Below, piece after piece: positions 12,371 to 24,795 of a stretch of 64,000 nucleotides of DNA. The stretch spans positions 14,632,001 through 14,696,000 of the forward strand of contig CM114274.1 of NCBI GenBank assembly GCA_050084515.1. The letters are read 5' to 3'. This DNA comes from Blasia pusilla. Its lineage: Eukaryota; Marchantiophyta; Marchantiopsida; Blasiales. Position 1 is the stretch's first letter, and every line of letters begins with the position of its first letter. A program made the position numbers and the translations under genes. The notes below the pieces were generated by a model, which was not told the DNA's origin, did not search any database, and was given only the letters and a program-made list of their open reading frames with translations.

Positions 12371-12776
12371 GCTCGAAATTCTAACTGCAAGTCGTTGAGA
12401 CCGTGGGCCATATAGTACGAAAAGCTCCACGTGGGGAGTAGTCCAAACATTTTCCACCTTTTAGTGAAAAAAAAGTTAAAATGAAAGGAAGCAGCTTCGA
12501 GTGCCATGGATCAGTGCATTGCACGGTCCTCATGGGCGCTTACTAGTTTCTTCAAGAGAGCACAATTAATCTTTGCGGTATTCCTCTAGAGAATTCGAAG
12601 AGTTTATAGAGTAGCTCTAAATGGCATGATGACATGTATGCCATTCACGGTTCCAAATATTTTCTTAATAGTGTAATCCCGCAATGTTCCGGTTGGTTAA
12701 CCTTCAACTAATCCTTCAACTAATATAGTATAATGTGGGTGTTTTTTAGTATTTCTCCCAAAGCAGTGAAGCTTTT

Positions 12777-12886
12777 ACAAAATAGTGGCTCATTTTGTAA
12801 TTAGCACTTGTTCATATTAGAATAGAGAATTACAAAATAGTGGGTCATTTTATAATTAGCACTTGTTCCCGTTAGAATAGAGAATA
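12777..12886. repeat. 55-bp tandem duplication
   Basis: ACAAAATAGTGG...AATTAGCACTTGTTC...TTAGAATAGAGAAT occurs at 12,777-12,831 and again at 12,832-12,886 with a few differences. Confidence 0.9.
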
Positions 12887-13298
12887 TGTGTCCCATCCAC
12901 ACGCATCAATGTCAACAGATGTGGCGCAGAGAAGGGTTAGAGGAGCATAGTCCATTAACATATAAGCTTCTAAGAGATGCGGCCTAAAAAATAAGAGGTG
13001 GAAGAATTTGGAGGTATTGTAGATAGTTTACATCAAACTTTGAAATGAACTTTCCACGACGTTTATGGATTTGGAACAAAAACTACTAATGTCTATTGAC
13101 TGGTTCCACATCGCACATGGTCTGAGGAGGGGATTCTCCTGCTGTATCGGCGACAAATGGCCATCTTAATTATAATTGACGACGGGCTACAATGACGTAT
13201 CGATACTGTCTCATGAAGTATTAAGGAGGCAAATTGTGTCAGTATGACTACTTTCTCATCGATAATATGATAAAACCAAGAAAGTGTGGACCAACCAG

Positions 13299-13419
13299 GC
13301 AGTGTTTTCAAATAACAATCCGGCGTTGGGTAGAGACGATGCACACTCTTCACATGAATGTTAGTAGTTTATTTGCAGTGTTTTCAAATAACAATCCCGC
13401 GGTGTGGTAGAGACGATGC
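13299..13419. repeat. Direct repeat of about 45 bp
   Basis: GCAGTGTTTTCAAATAACAA followed by a GGTAGAGACGATGCA core occurs at about 13,299-13,342 and again at 13,374-13,419, roughly 75 bases apart. Confidence 0.85.
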
Positions 13420-14211
13420 ATTTTTCGGTGGACGATGTGAACAGATCCGAATCGCCGTTGTATACTGTGGTTTACCTGCTGTGCAAGTCGGGGGACTGGA
13501 TATTAACTATCTTGGTGGATAGTGTGTCCAGGCCCGAATTGCAGTTGTATAATCCGGATGGACACTAGATATCCTGATGAATATTAGTTTAAATCATAGC
13601 CGAATGCAAATTCATCTATGATTGAAACGCCGAACGAATGATTTTGGACGGATGATCGGACTGGACAATAACGAGAAAGGATGTGTGTAGATGAGTCAAC
13701 TAATGACAGTTACTAATAATCTACAATGCGAGAAAGGAATAAATGTGAAGAATTATCTAAACCGCGGAGATTTGTCACAAGTGCGCATATGATAACTTGA
13801 GCGAAAATTTACTCCACAAAATAGCTACAATGTCATAGCTTTCACGTATTTTGGAGGGACGAGGGAGATGTATACATGCATACATGTTACAGTAAATAAA
13901 TAAATAATATATATATATATATCATATCGATTTTTCAGACATTCAAACAGATTATAGCCACAAATTTTCACTTTAATAAAAGTATTCCGAGCTTCATTTG
14001 TGAGCAACCGAACGTATCAACTGCGTGAGCGATTACATTTGTTTAAAAACCTCCACCAACCAAACTTTCTATAACCTGGACGATGCGCCATTCTCATCAT
14101 ATTACCTCCGGATCGGAATTCACGTCGCCTATTTCCACTCATATACCTTCTCACTTTTTCCCATCATCAAGTTCAATGGTAGTTGAAGCAGAATCTCTTG
14201 CTGCACTATTC

Positions 14212-17200
14212 CTATTCAACATGTATTTTCTTCCCATTTCCTGCAAGATCTCTGAACAGTTGTACTAATTCTTTAACCACACGCTTCACATTACCCCTGT
14301 TCTTGAGCATAAGACGGCGATTCATATCTGTATCGTAAAATCCCTGTCGCATACAGCCCCGGAGAGTATTAGAATTATAACCAATCGAGAGGCAGATTCA
14401 GTAACTGGAGATACTAATGAATTGGAGTTCTAGACGATGTATCAAAAATTCGAGGAAGGGTGCAAATATATGATAATCAAGATAAGAAATTGTCATAGGG
14501 TTACTCGTACTAACTTACCATTTCTTCCAATTCATCCAAGATAGGGTCCCACTTTTCAACTTCGCATAAATCGTCCAGGGTCTTCCGCAGATCGGATTGG
14601 TTGCGCTCCAAGAGTTCGAAGTTCAACTTTCGGTTGGTGAAACCCATGGCCTCCAGCTTCTCCAATAGGGCTGTGGACGACAACGAATCTTCCTCAGTCT
14701 GTGCTGCAACGTCCTCTGTCACAACCGGCACTTCTCCATCCACAAGGGCCGGCGGCTCGGCGGCGGTCTTCAATGCAGGTTCAGGGGGCGCCGAAGCGGA
14801 GGTACCAGTATCCACCGTCGCTGCTCCGACCGCCGATACCAGAGCCGCTTCCCTCAATCTGGCTTCCACTCCGTCCACAGGAGCCTCAATTACAATTGCC
14901 ACGTCATTCGCCACGTCAACAAGAGAGTACGGATCTCCCAGAGCAGAGCTCACCATGGCTGCTTCCCGATTCTTCACCCGCACGTCATTGCCATTGCCGG
15001 AATCTGCGAGTGGCAGTGCTTCGACGATCGTCGGCCGCTCCGGTTCCAGGGCCGCATCCTCGGGTTTCGGACGGGCGTCTGCGGCAGAGGACTCTGTGGG
15101 AGTCGATGCAGCGGGTTCCGCTGATTCTGCTATTGCGTGCACGAGATTATAATCTCGCTCTGGAGTTTCAATTACGACTAGTTCTTCCGCGGGTTTCTCC
15201 ATATTCTCCTTCGACAGTACCTGCACGCTCCACAAACAGAATTCTCATTTTAGACATCTGGACGTTTCTCGATTTTAGGGCAATTCGAAATATTCTGACA
15301 AAAACGCGAGGACTTCGTAAGGAAAGACTTCCGCTGACCGTAACAGCGGTAGTTTTGTACTGTGGGTAAAATGTGAGATTGCAGGAAGGGGGGGATAGTT
15401 TTCACATGACGAGACATTCAACTACGAAGGAATGGAATGGAGGTCCTGGAAAGTAGGTGAACCTGAATTAAAACCCAGATTCGGTGTCCGAACTTGGGAC
15501 CACAAGGTGATGCGAGGCGCCAGTGGGATACGTAGCGCCCTGGCTGCTCCGGTGCAACCAGATCTACAGAGACATCAATCTCTGCTTCCGGAGCCAAACC
15601 CTCCGGAGGAAGCTCCACTGGTGTTAAGAAAACTGGACCCATCTCATCCCCGCCGACGTGCACGAGCTTGGAGTGCGCAGGCCATGGGACATTGCCGCTG
15701 TTGCGCAGGCGCCAGATCTTGGTAAAGCGAGTTCCGGGGGCTAATTCGGTGCCATCGAAGATAGTCACATCCCTGACGAAGCGGGCATCCAGCTTACAAC
15801 CATATGAATGGCCAAAACCTGGTCCCATACCATTCGCTTGATTTCCATGACAGCCCATTCCATTCATCGAGTAGCCTCGACCGCCACCATGAGGTCCTCG
15901 ATAACCATGGCCGAAGGGTCTACCCGCGTGCATACGGCCCTTGGGACCCATCTGCGCAACCCACATAATCATCTGATAAATCACATACCCATTCCATGGA
16001 AATCAAAACCCCAACAACTTGAATTGACCTCCTAATGCCCAGTGACCTAATGCCCAGACAGTCAGTGGAAGCAAATGGAACCAAAATTCAAGCAATAGAC
16101 AGCAACTCTCGTTGATACAGAGGTCACGGGGGAATGATCTATTTACCATTCTCCACCCGCCTGGTGAGGGCCCACCCGGGCGGAACGAATACGGAGACTT
16201 ATCGATGCGAGAGTATTCACTTGCACTCGCCATATCGAGTTTCTCGAAACAGCCTACGCACAGATCATAATCGAACTTCCTGCAAAATTGGGGGAATTAA
16301 ACCAGAATCTCATCAAAGCAATAATCGAGAAATTTTGCGAGAAGATGAAAAATATGAATCGTAAACTGACAATCCTAATTCTGTCAACTAGATCTACAAA
16401 ATGCTCTGATCTGATAGTGAGTACAGAAATTCGAAGAACAGATTAACATCTTTCTCACTCACGTAGATGATTTGAACCGAGGCCCGACAATTGGATTCAT
16501 TCCACAACCGTCGCAGGTGACACCGATATGAGAAATCCGGCTGGAGCTCTCCAGTTGTGAAGGTTCCTTATCATCAAACTCTGTCGAAGGCGCCGAGGAC
16601 GGACTCGGCGCAGGAGGGCATGCTGCACCGGAGCTAGTCCGTGCTCGTTGGAGCTGCGAGGCCACTGTACTCATGATTCTTTCCACCACTTCAGGAACCT
16701 GGGCGGGAGAGGTGACCTCAGCGAACTGCTCACAAGCCTCAGCGACCTCTTTCATCGCCTCCGGTCTGCAAACGTTTTCCAAGACTTGAGCCCAGCGCTG
16801 ACCGATGCGCGAACCGAAATGATCTTGATTAGAATCATCCTTCGAAACCTCAACGTTTAGACGAACGGGATTGAGCGACTGGTAGACACATGCGTCCTTG
16901 AGGTCTTCCCCGTTCGCCATAGTAACCACATCGTTATCTTTGTCTCTGTACGTCACCACCAGCATTGCGGTGGCCGGGAGATGAAATAGCTCCCGGGTTT
17001 TCGCCTCCAATTCCTCGAACGTCAACCCGCCTTCAGCACCGGGCTGGCTCTGGTATGTGAGGCGTCGAAGGCGGTTTCCACAGTTTATCTGCAAATCCCA
17101 CATGAGACGATCGTTGTTACAGAACTATATCTCCATCTACATTTCAACGCGCCGAAAAAGAGTCGGACGAATAGATAAAGATCGAGAGATTCACCAAGAT

Positions 17201-17550
17201 CTGTAATTCCGGAACAGGACGTCTAATCTGCCGTGAGCACAAAACGTTTTCGACGAAAGTTGCTCATCATTTCACAAACGAATCGAAGATCGATCAATTT
17301 CTCTGGAGCCAGAGACAAAATTGGAGTCCAAACCATCTATCCGTACACCGAAAGACGAGAACTTCACGGAAGAAGCATGGAATTGTCCGGAGGGACAATT
17401 TCCGGAACGATTATGAGCGTGGGAAAGGGAAATTTCACATGATGTTACCGCGGAACAATCTACGGAAATCGAAATTAGAGAGATGACGAGGATGACAGAA
17501 CTGGTGTGCAACTACTACGAGTCGATAAATACCTTGATAACGTAAGCCAT
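14212..17550 (-). CDS. NBR1: NBR1 selective-autophagy cargo receptor, complete gene of six coding exons
   Basis: NBR1 links ubiquitinated cargo and aggregates to ATG8 on the forming autophagosome. Exons: 17,533-17,550; 16,463-17,088; 16,147-16,279; 15,463-15,972; 14,519-15,220; 14,212-14,343. All junctions are GT-AG and phases agree, giving 706 residues; Arabidopsis NBR1 is about 704. In order: PB1 domain (MAYVIKINCGNRLRRL...YRDKDNDVVTM), ZZ zinc finger (CDGCGMNPIVGPRF then DYDLCVGCF) across the exon 2/3 junction, NBR1 four-tryptophan domain in exon 4 (KIWRLRNSG, VPW, SHWRL, IWVLIQ), a long acidic Ala/Pro/Glu-rich linker, UBA1 (LLEKLEAMGF), the ATG8-interacting motif WDPI, and UBA2 across the exon 5/6 junction (EEM, then GFYDTDMNRRLML). 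Without the last exon the frame would end falsely at MVS. The exon 4 acceptor could instead be at 15,951, seven codons shorter. It appears intact. Confidence 0.96.
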
Positions 17551-18130
17551 GATGTCAAAAACCTGAACAAGTTCTTCACCAACGAGCGTTCCAATAATCC
17601 GCAAGGCAGGAAACCGTTTGCAATGATTGCAAATTCAGCAAGACTTCACTACAGATTCCGTCCGAAGCGATCGAAAGCTTGAGAACAAGCGCGTTCCAGT
17701 AAGCCGCGCGTAGATTGATATTCTGAGTAATGAACGAACTCGAGTAAAGGAGCAGATCTGAAATGCTGCTGCGCAGATATGCTTGAAAGAATGAGCTCCT
17801 CAGTCTTTATAGTCACCCATCCTCCTCCACCATCCCTGGCCAGAGCCGCATCCCCTGTTAACTTTACCTTCATACAAACGCCAGGTACCCCTTTGCGTGG
17901 ACCCCACGGCTCCCAGATCCAGAGAAGCCTCCTCTCTCTCTTCCCTTCGAAGGAACACCTCCTCCAACTCCTGTGCCCTGTGGCCTGTCCTTTCCACGAG
18001 GCAAACCCTCCGCCTCCGGTTCCTGCGACGGCGACCACTGTGTCGTCCCAAGATTGTAGCACAGTCCACAACTCCACGTGGTTCTCGTAGGGACCCTCTT
18101 CGATCGACTAACGCAGTTTCATCTTGCTGA
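17551..18130 (-). promoter_or_regulatory. NBR1 leader and core promoter with TATA box
   Basis: On the minus strand a TATA element (CTATAAAG) lies at 17,805-17,812, about 255 bases upstream of the ATG at 17,550. This suggests transcription starting near 17,775 and a leader of about 225 bases. The leader contains TTCCAGTAAGCCGCG (about 17,690-17,704), shared with the left NBR1 paralogue. The open frames here on both strands have no recognisable domain. Confidence 0.5.
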
Positions 18131-19774
18131 CTTCCGCCCTAAATGTGAGAGTTCTATTTTGCTCACCGTGGTACGTCGGCGTGTTGCGCATTCGTGGTGG
18201 CTGGAGTTCACCTGGTCACGTCAATCGCCGGCTCGGGAATTTCCCTCCTCGGGGACTTGGGCGTATGCAACATGCCGGCGCACCATGGAGCGAAGTGCGA
18301 AGAGGAGACAGGCCTTCGTCCGCACGTACCCATCGGGATTTCCTTCCTGTCAAGCTCATTCCACGTGTTCTCCTTATCAGAGAATATAAAATAAAAAATC
18401 AATAAATATATAAAAAATTTAATATAAACTTGGATGGAAAATCCCGATCTGGATAAAAATAGGGGGCATAGGGAGAAAAAAACCCGTAGGCCATTATCAG
18501 CAGTCACTATGAGGGAGGGAATACAAACTTTAATAGAAACGTTTGATGGAAATCTGGGAGCCAAGCAGTCACTATCAGGGAGGTAGGTAATCTGACACCG
18601 GTGACGGCTCACGAGTCTAGACTGGCTATGAGTTACTTATCACCCAATTGATGGCAATAGCGGCATATACCTTGTCGAATCTCCGTGTCGGCGGCTTACA
18701 CGCAGGTTTCCACATACGTGGAAGTATTTTTAAAATACAGTTTTTAAGTTTTTATTGTAAATATAAACGTCACGAGATGACATATCAAATCATCTATACT
18801 ACAAAGGGACAATTGATTTAATTTTTTTCTTATTCATGGAAATAAAAAGATCTTAATTTATGGAAATAAAATAATAGAAATCCCTTTTTTTTTTTCATAA
18901 TCAGTGTCGAGAGATGGGAATTATAAAAGGAAATAACATTTTTCTTTCCCAATTAATGGAAATATATATATGAAATCATTTTCTAAAGGAAATTAGAATT
19001 TTTTTACTTTTGGTATTAAGTAGAAAAATTAGCTATACTATTTTTGGTGGTATTGGAATTCTAAAACTCAACGAATGTCCAATTGCTTCACATTATTATT
19101 CTCCATATATTTATCTTATGCATTTTTATTACATAATTTTAGTCATTGCATGCCCATCCTAATATTCATAAATAATGAAAGAAATTTTTTTAAAATAAAA
19201 AATAGAGTAATTTCCAATTTGGAAAATAAGACAAAATCTTATTCTAGAGGGGAAAGAAGTTAGAAGTTTTAAAAGATTAAAAAAAAGTGTGACAGGTATG
19301 GAAGAATTTCTACTTTAATTTCCTCAACTACCTTGGACTACTTGGCTCTTTGAAGGTTTTTTTAAATTACTTATGGATTTTCTCATGAATAATTATAATA
19401 AACCAAGTTTCTTCATTGAAAATTGAATTTAGCTTCTTCTTTGGAAAAATTTCTCCGTAATTTTCCGACAATCATTTATAAGAAAAATTGGAGCTTCCTT
19501 TCGTCAACCTTATTTAAAATCCTTTTGAATGACCAAGACTATTGTGATAACAACAAGAATCATTATCATAGTAGAAGCGTAAATGGATTATGCTTCCTAA
19601 GAAAAAAAGTGGGAAAGGACTTTTACTAATTCAAACTATGCCTAATATTATGTATAATGTGAGTTTTTTAACACCAAGTGTAAAAGGCATATTATGCAAT
19701 GAATTTGTATATGCAAATAACAAAAATAACTGAATTCTTATATTATGTTGGAAGATAATTGCTACTATTCAATG
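18131..19774. other. Upstream flank passing into AT-rich DNA
   Basis: No gene is visible. Composition is balanced to about 18,720 and very AT-rich after that. No repeat or RNA gene was recognised. Confidence 0.45.
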
Positions 19775-21937
19775 TATATCCACTTTATTATAAAGTAAAC
19801 CTCAAAAGAGGACAAAGAAAGGTAATAATATCTCAAAAGAGGAGTTAAAAAATGCAAAAAAGAAAATGGCAACTAGCCAACGCAAACACCGACTCAACGA
19901 GCTACACGATTGATAACCTGAAACGAATTGGACAAGAACACGAATGGTTGGTCAGACGTGAATGAACGACGAGGCGAGCAACCTTCCACCACCTCCGTAC
20001 AACGTATCAATGCCAAGGCTTGTTGTCGTGCGCCTACTCTCCTTGAACGTTAATCTTGTTTGTTGCAGAAGCGTGCGTTCAGTAGGTCACGCTCTCAACG
20101 CTGATCTGCATCCAAACACGCACTTTGGTTAGTCGGGTCTTGGATCAATCAGCGGGGTTACTTTCCGAGTTCTCTTCTCGGACTCTCATCAAGCTCAACC
20201 TTCCTAGTTTCGCGGTTTACAACACGGGCAAATCTCGAAAGACTTGGGACAGACTTTCTGGTCGGTTCAGGAACCTGAAACGGCGTTTCGCGCCTAGCGG
20301 TTCTAACTGTCCGATGGACATCCAATGAGTTCCTCACCAAGACTCGCACGAAGTGAATCTCGGGTTGGAATCCAAGTGTGGCGTACAAAGTCCACTCCCT
20401 TGGATCAGGTTTGGGTTTCGGGTTTCCGCGCCAAACTCCCGTTCCATCCCGTGCCTCTGAAACGCCGTTTGGCGCCCAAAGTGGGGTTTTGTTTCCCGAG
20501 ACATCTCGGAGAAGGTCCTTCCTTACTAGTACTTCTGGGGATCTCCGGGGACCCCCTACATTTAGGGAAAGACACCCGGGCCTCTCCAATTGGCCCTCAA
20601 ACCGATTGCTCTCTCAATCATTTTCGGCCAATATCTCAGCCTTTACTTATGAGTTTGCTGAGATCTTTGGTGCGTTGGAAGCGTCTCAAGATCAGCTTTC
20701 CAACGCGCCCTTATTTGTCTCAAACGCATCTTGGAGCTCAACGTTATGGTCCAAAACACAGTCCGATTCTCCCAAACGCTAGTCGTGTTCCAAACTGGTT
20801 CTCACCTCTTTGGCAACCAACCTCCCAAGACTCAACTCATCTCAAGTCTCGGCTCGCGTTTGGTCTAGGTTTCCTGGTCGTGACCACTAACGCATGAAAC
20901 GCACAACTTTGTTCCGCGTTTCGTCTCTTAGACTTTTCCAAGAGACTCTTCCAAACGCCTCTCCAAAGCGCAAACCTCGCAGCGTGAGTTCCTTTGAGTT
21001 TTGATGTTTCGCTTGGCGTCTATTTGGTGTTGTTTGGTTAGGAGGGTCGCGACACTTGTGCACGTTGTAAGGCCACTGGGATGTATTGCTGAAAATAAGT
21101 GTAACTAAAGAGAGAGAAGGACTACGGGAAGGGGGCAAGGTGATGATTCTCGAGGGAGTGGTGAGCACATGTTTCAGGAAAGTATCAAAAGATACATGTA
21201 AATGACCAAATACTTCCACTACAAAAGGAATAAATCCATCAGTCGTATGTCACGCATCATAACTTAACTCCTTGATTCTTGCTAGAGCTTTGACCGCCAA
21301 ACCTTTGGTATGTGCGGCTCGACACACCAAGTCAGAATGTGTTGGATCAGCAACCACCACATCACCTAGTGTCCAGAATCCACCTCGAGACATAACAAGA
21401 TCCACTCTCCGAGGAGAGGTTTCTTGTGTGGTTGAAGGTAGGACATGGAGTTGCTCTTGTCCAACGTTATATCCTGCAGTACGAGCCACCCATGCTACCG
21501 CCTCTCTAATGACATCATATATGGCCGTTTGTTCTCCAGCATGTGCACAACGGAGAATGTGGATACCCTTCGCATAAATGAGATCCCTGCATACATAATT
21601 CGACACACCTGACAGAGAAGGATGGGGAAGTCCAAGACGTAATCGCAAAGCTGTCGGCAATATACTTTGAGGAATATGAAATGGAAGAATAAGAGGATTT
21701 GCAATAAGCCACGCCCCTGCTCTGGTACCCGCACATGAACGTAGATGAACTCGATGAGCGTCAGAGGATGCTTCGGAGAGAATGCTGGAAAAGTTGATTT
21801 GATGCAAATTCTCGGAGATATGCTCTTGAAGTCGATCAAGCCCTTGCGTAATCAATTGACTCAAAGGGGGTAGAATTTCTTGTGTAACAAGAGTAAGAAA
21901 AGCTCCTGCAGATCTCAGTTGTACTATTCCTCAACAT
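19775..21937 (-). mobile_element. Non-LTR retrotransposon family A, C-terminal copy interrupted by a solo LTR
   Basis: The minus-strand frame at 21,864-21,250 stays open for 204 codons. In residue numbers of that frame it has a zinc-knuckle-like C92, H102, C106 (the first Cys is Tyr here but Cys in the copy near 2,190), then RVD at 153-155 and D168, an RVD-x12-D spacing like the restriction-like endonuclease of R2-type elements. The 3' coding end and 3' UTR follow; the UTR is split by the LTR at 20,024-21,054 and ends near 19,775. The 5' end is truncated near 21,937, so the polymerase is missing. The domain assignment is inference from motif spacing. Confidence 0.8.
20024..21054. mobile_element. 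Solo LTR, 1,031 bp, with 5-bp target-site duplication
   Basis: The element starts TGTCGTGCGCC and ends GGGTCGCGACA, giving the TG...CA ends and short inverted repeat of an LTR. It is flanked on both sides by CTTGT (20,019-20,023 and 21,055-21,059). It interrupts the 3' UTR of the family-A non-LTR copy, since the flanking sequences match the undivided copy at 3.7-3.8 kb. No internal region or second LTR is next to it, so it is the product of LTR-LTR recombination. Plus-strand open frames inside it have no domain. It retains many CpG sites, which suggests it is fairly young. Its family (Gypsy or Copia) cannot be read from the LTR. Confidence 0.88.
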
Positions 21938-23656
21938 TTATATATTACAATTATCGTCATAGTATGAACAATTATATCTATCCTATTAATAGAGGAAAAT
22001 ATCTAGATATTTTAATATTGTCATTGGTTAACATGTGCATTTGAAGGACATAAGGCAATGCGCATTCACTACCCTCTTTAAAAAGCCCACCAATTTTTCA
22101 AGTTGATAAAAAAAAAATCTATTACATTTTTCTTACTTTAAATGGTGTATCTTCCTTGCAAATGTCCCAATTCAAATTTTGGATACTATAGTACAAGACA
22201 TTTTGCGTCTTGATGAGTAAATTGAACCACCAATTTGAAATACATTGGTGATATCCAAATTGAATGATTTGAAAAGTGAAATACAATCTCAAAATATGAT
22301 GCTTACATAAAAGGTGCTATATTTTTAGGTTTAAAAGTATGTGAGTTTTTTAAGTGATCATTTTGGAATAACGGAAGCTTTGTCATAGCTATCATTTATA
22401 GAATTTTCTTTCTAGGATCATTGAAGGAATTGATTATCCAAACCATAACTAACATAGCCATCTTGAATCGAACACACCATAATCCATCTATGAAAGCATT
22501 ATGGGAATTTATTGTACAATAGATGGAAATATTGTATCTTTACTTTCTACTAGATTTTCAATAATAAGTACAATTCTTGTAGAGTAATTAGATAGGTTTG
22601 GTATTATGCTACATAGTTTAGTCTACTAAATTTTTTCACTTTAATCTTATTTAGATTTACTATTTCCTACATCATTTATATTCAATTATAAGCCAATAAT
22701 TCTCATGCATTGTATAGGTTTTCCAAGGTGCTCTCTAATAACTATCTTATAACATCTATGTAAGAGCCTTTTATTATTCTTTAGAAATTCATTTCCTGCC
22801 AAGCACTAGTCACAAAGAAAAATTCATTATTTGCAATTGCTTCATTACTGTGTACCTTTCTAAGGAGCCTAAAATACCTTTGTGCATTGCTTCTTGCAAA
22901 AATCCTACTCACTACTTCTTAATGAAGAAATGTCATTTTCATAAATATAAAAAAGAAAAAATATGGATGTAAGTTTATCTAAAATGACAAAGATCACGAG
23001 AAAAAAATTCTATGAAGGAATACAACCAAGCAAGACTTTCCAAAAAAATATTTTGGAGGGAAGAAAGATGATTATCCTTTTAAAGAGATCGTGTGCTTAA
23101 TGTCCTTTAGTAATGAGAACACGAAGAGAGAAATATATGAACCATATCAAGGCATACAAACTCTAAAAATGCCATCAAAGGATCAAAAGTACTCAAAATC
23201 ATTCTAGCTCAAAGATTTCTCTTTTGGCATCTCATGGATCTTCAAAAGAAAATTTCCAAAGATAAGCAAACTTGAATCATGATGTAATTCCTAGTTGAAC
23301 TAATCAAGCTTCACATGATGAAAACTTGGACTCAAATATGATAAAATCTGATAGGCATCTCTATCCCATCTTTTGTAATGGAATTGATAGTATGTATTTG
23401 GGGTATCTAGATAGGTCAGACATCAATTTGGAGAGATGAAGGATAACTTATTAAGGAGTAGGGTACCCTAAATGTGAAAGTTGCCCATATTCATGGCTAA
23501 TTTGAAGTTGTTTCAGGATTTTTCTATTTTAGAGAAGTTCCCAATTTTGGGAAGATTTGACTTTCTATTTGAGGAAAGCTCCTCTTGGCCCACTACCATA
23601 GATTAGAATTGAGGAGATAAACTATGTGCATAGCTTACTTAGGAGAAGACTTGGGG

Positions 23657-23707
<51 letters not shown>

Positions 23708-24795
23708 TACCCAAGGAGAGTGCTTTGGAGTTTGTCAAGCCTCCCTCCATGAGATGGCGGAGTTATGATCTTCCTTGCCTTGTGAGTGTGCAACTTAAGT
23801 CTCCCATTGTGTTACCTTTCATTAATTTTTCATATTGGGGATCTTGTTCCGGGCATTTTTTCTCCTAAGAGTGTCCTTGAGGTTCCTATCTTGCATTTTT
23901 TTAGTCATTTTAGGATTTCTTTGTTTTAGGTAGAACCAATGCGTGCAAAAGTGATGCCAAACTTTTGGCAAACAATGTATTAGCTCTTATCCTCAACCTT
24001 ATCCACGTAGCTATTAGATAACCTTATCCTTAGGATAGATCTTAGCCATAGGACATCATGTGGCTACAAAGAGGCACGCCACATGAAACGATAGAAGTAT
24101 ATATTTTAGAGATGTGAGAGACATACAATATTGTGGTGAATTTTGTAGGATTTTGGGCCATATGAAGAGAGTTCTACAGAACTTCTACCAAGTTTTCCTC
24201 ATTTTAGTTTTTTTTTTAACTCTTGGAATTTGGAAATAAACTTTGCATCACTTTTTTATGCCATGTTACCATCTTATACGACATCAAATTGACTAGAAAA
24301 TGTGCTAACTTGAGCGAAACGCTCTCATATGTTTTCAACCAATGACATCATTCAACTAATAATAACACATGGATTTTGTCTTAGTTTCTACTTGCCACTT
24401 TTCCTCTCCTAGATGTATAACACTATTTGGTAGTTGTTCCAATTTGATTGTAATCAAGTGGTGATGCCCCTAGTCACGATGCGAATGTGAGGTGCCACTC
24501 ATGGCCATACAACACTATCAACACTCTTAGAGAAACACAAGCATTGTGTAGTTTGAATTAGTGACGAGAGAAGGAGTGTGGTCTATTTTTTCAAGTGTTG
24601 TACTGTGATGCATGTAGCCACATCATGTTGTTAGAGTTGTAGCGTCTTACCTCTTATGGCCGTACCACATCATCAAGGAGGAGTAAGTCTTCTTAGCATC
24701 AAAAAGTATGAATTGGTGACGATAGGAGAATTTCTAGTGTTATGATGAGTTGGCCAAAAATGACAGCTAGGTGGGGTATGAAAATCTCCATGACA
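21938..24795. other. AT-rich intergenic DNA with a GA microsatellite
   Basis: No gene is supported. The block near 23,630-23,830 (GGGTATACCCAAGGAGAG, GATGGCGGAGTTATG) is related to 38,390-38,560, so it is a dispersed repeat of unknown type. Confidence 0.45.
23661..23703. repeat. GA dinucleotide microsatellite
   Basis: An uninterrupted run of about 21 GA units. Confidence 0.97.

Larger units (their letters stand above)
12371..14211. other. Intergenic DNA downstream of NBR1, with small repeats
   Basis: No gene is seen. It holds a 55-bp tandem duplication (12,777-12,886), a roughly 45-base direct repeat (13,299 and 13,374) and a short TA run near 13,908-13,922. The last part is probably the 3' untranslated and flanking DNA of the minus-strand NBR1 gene. 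Confidence 0.5.

Noticed and set aside
14601-15369. Long plus-strand open frames of 183 and 222 codons
   Set aside because: They lie opposite the Ala/Pro/Glu-rich linker exon of NBR1 and exist because of its codon composition.
17649-18130. Open frames of 89-142 codons on both strands upstream of NBR1
   Set aside because: They overlap each other, lack domains and cover the predicted promoter and leader.
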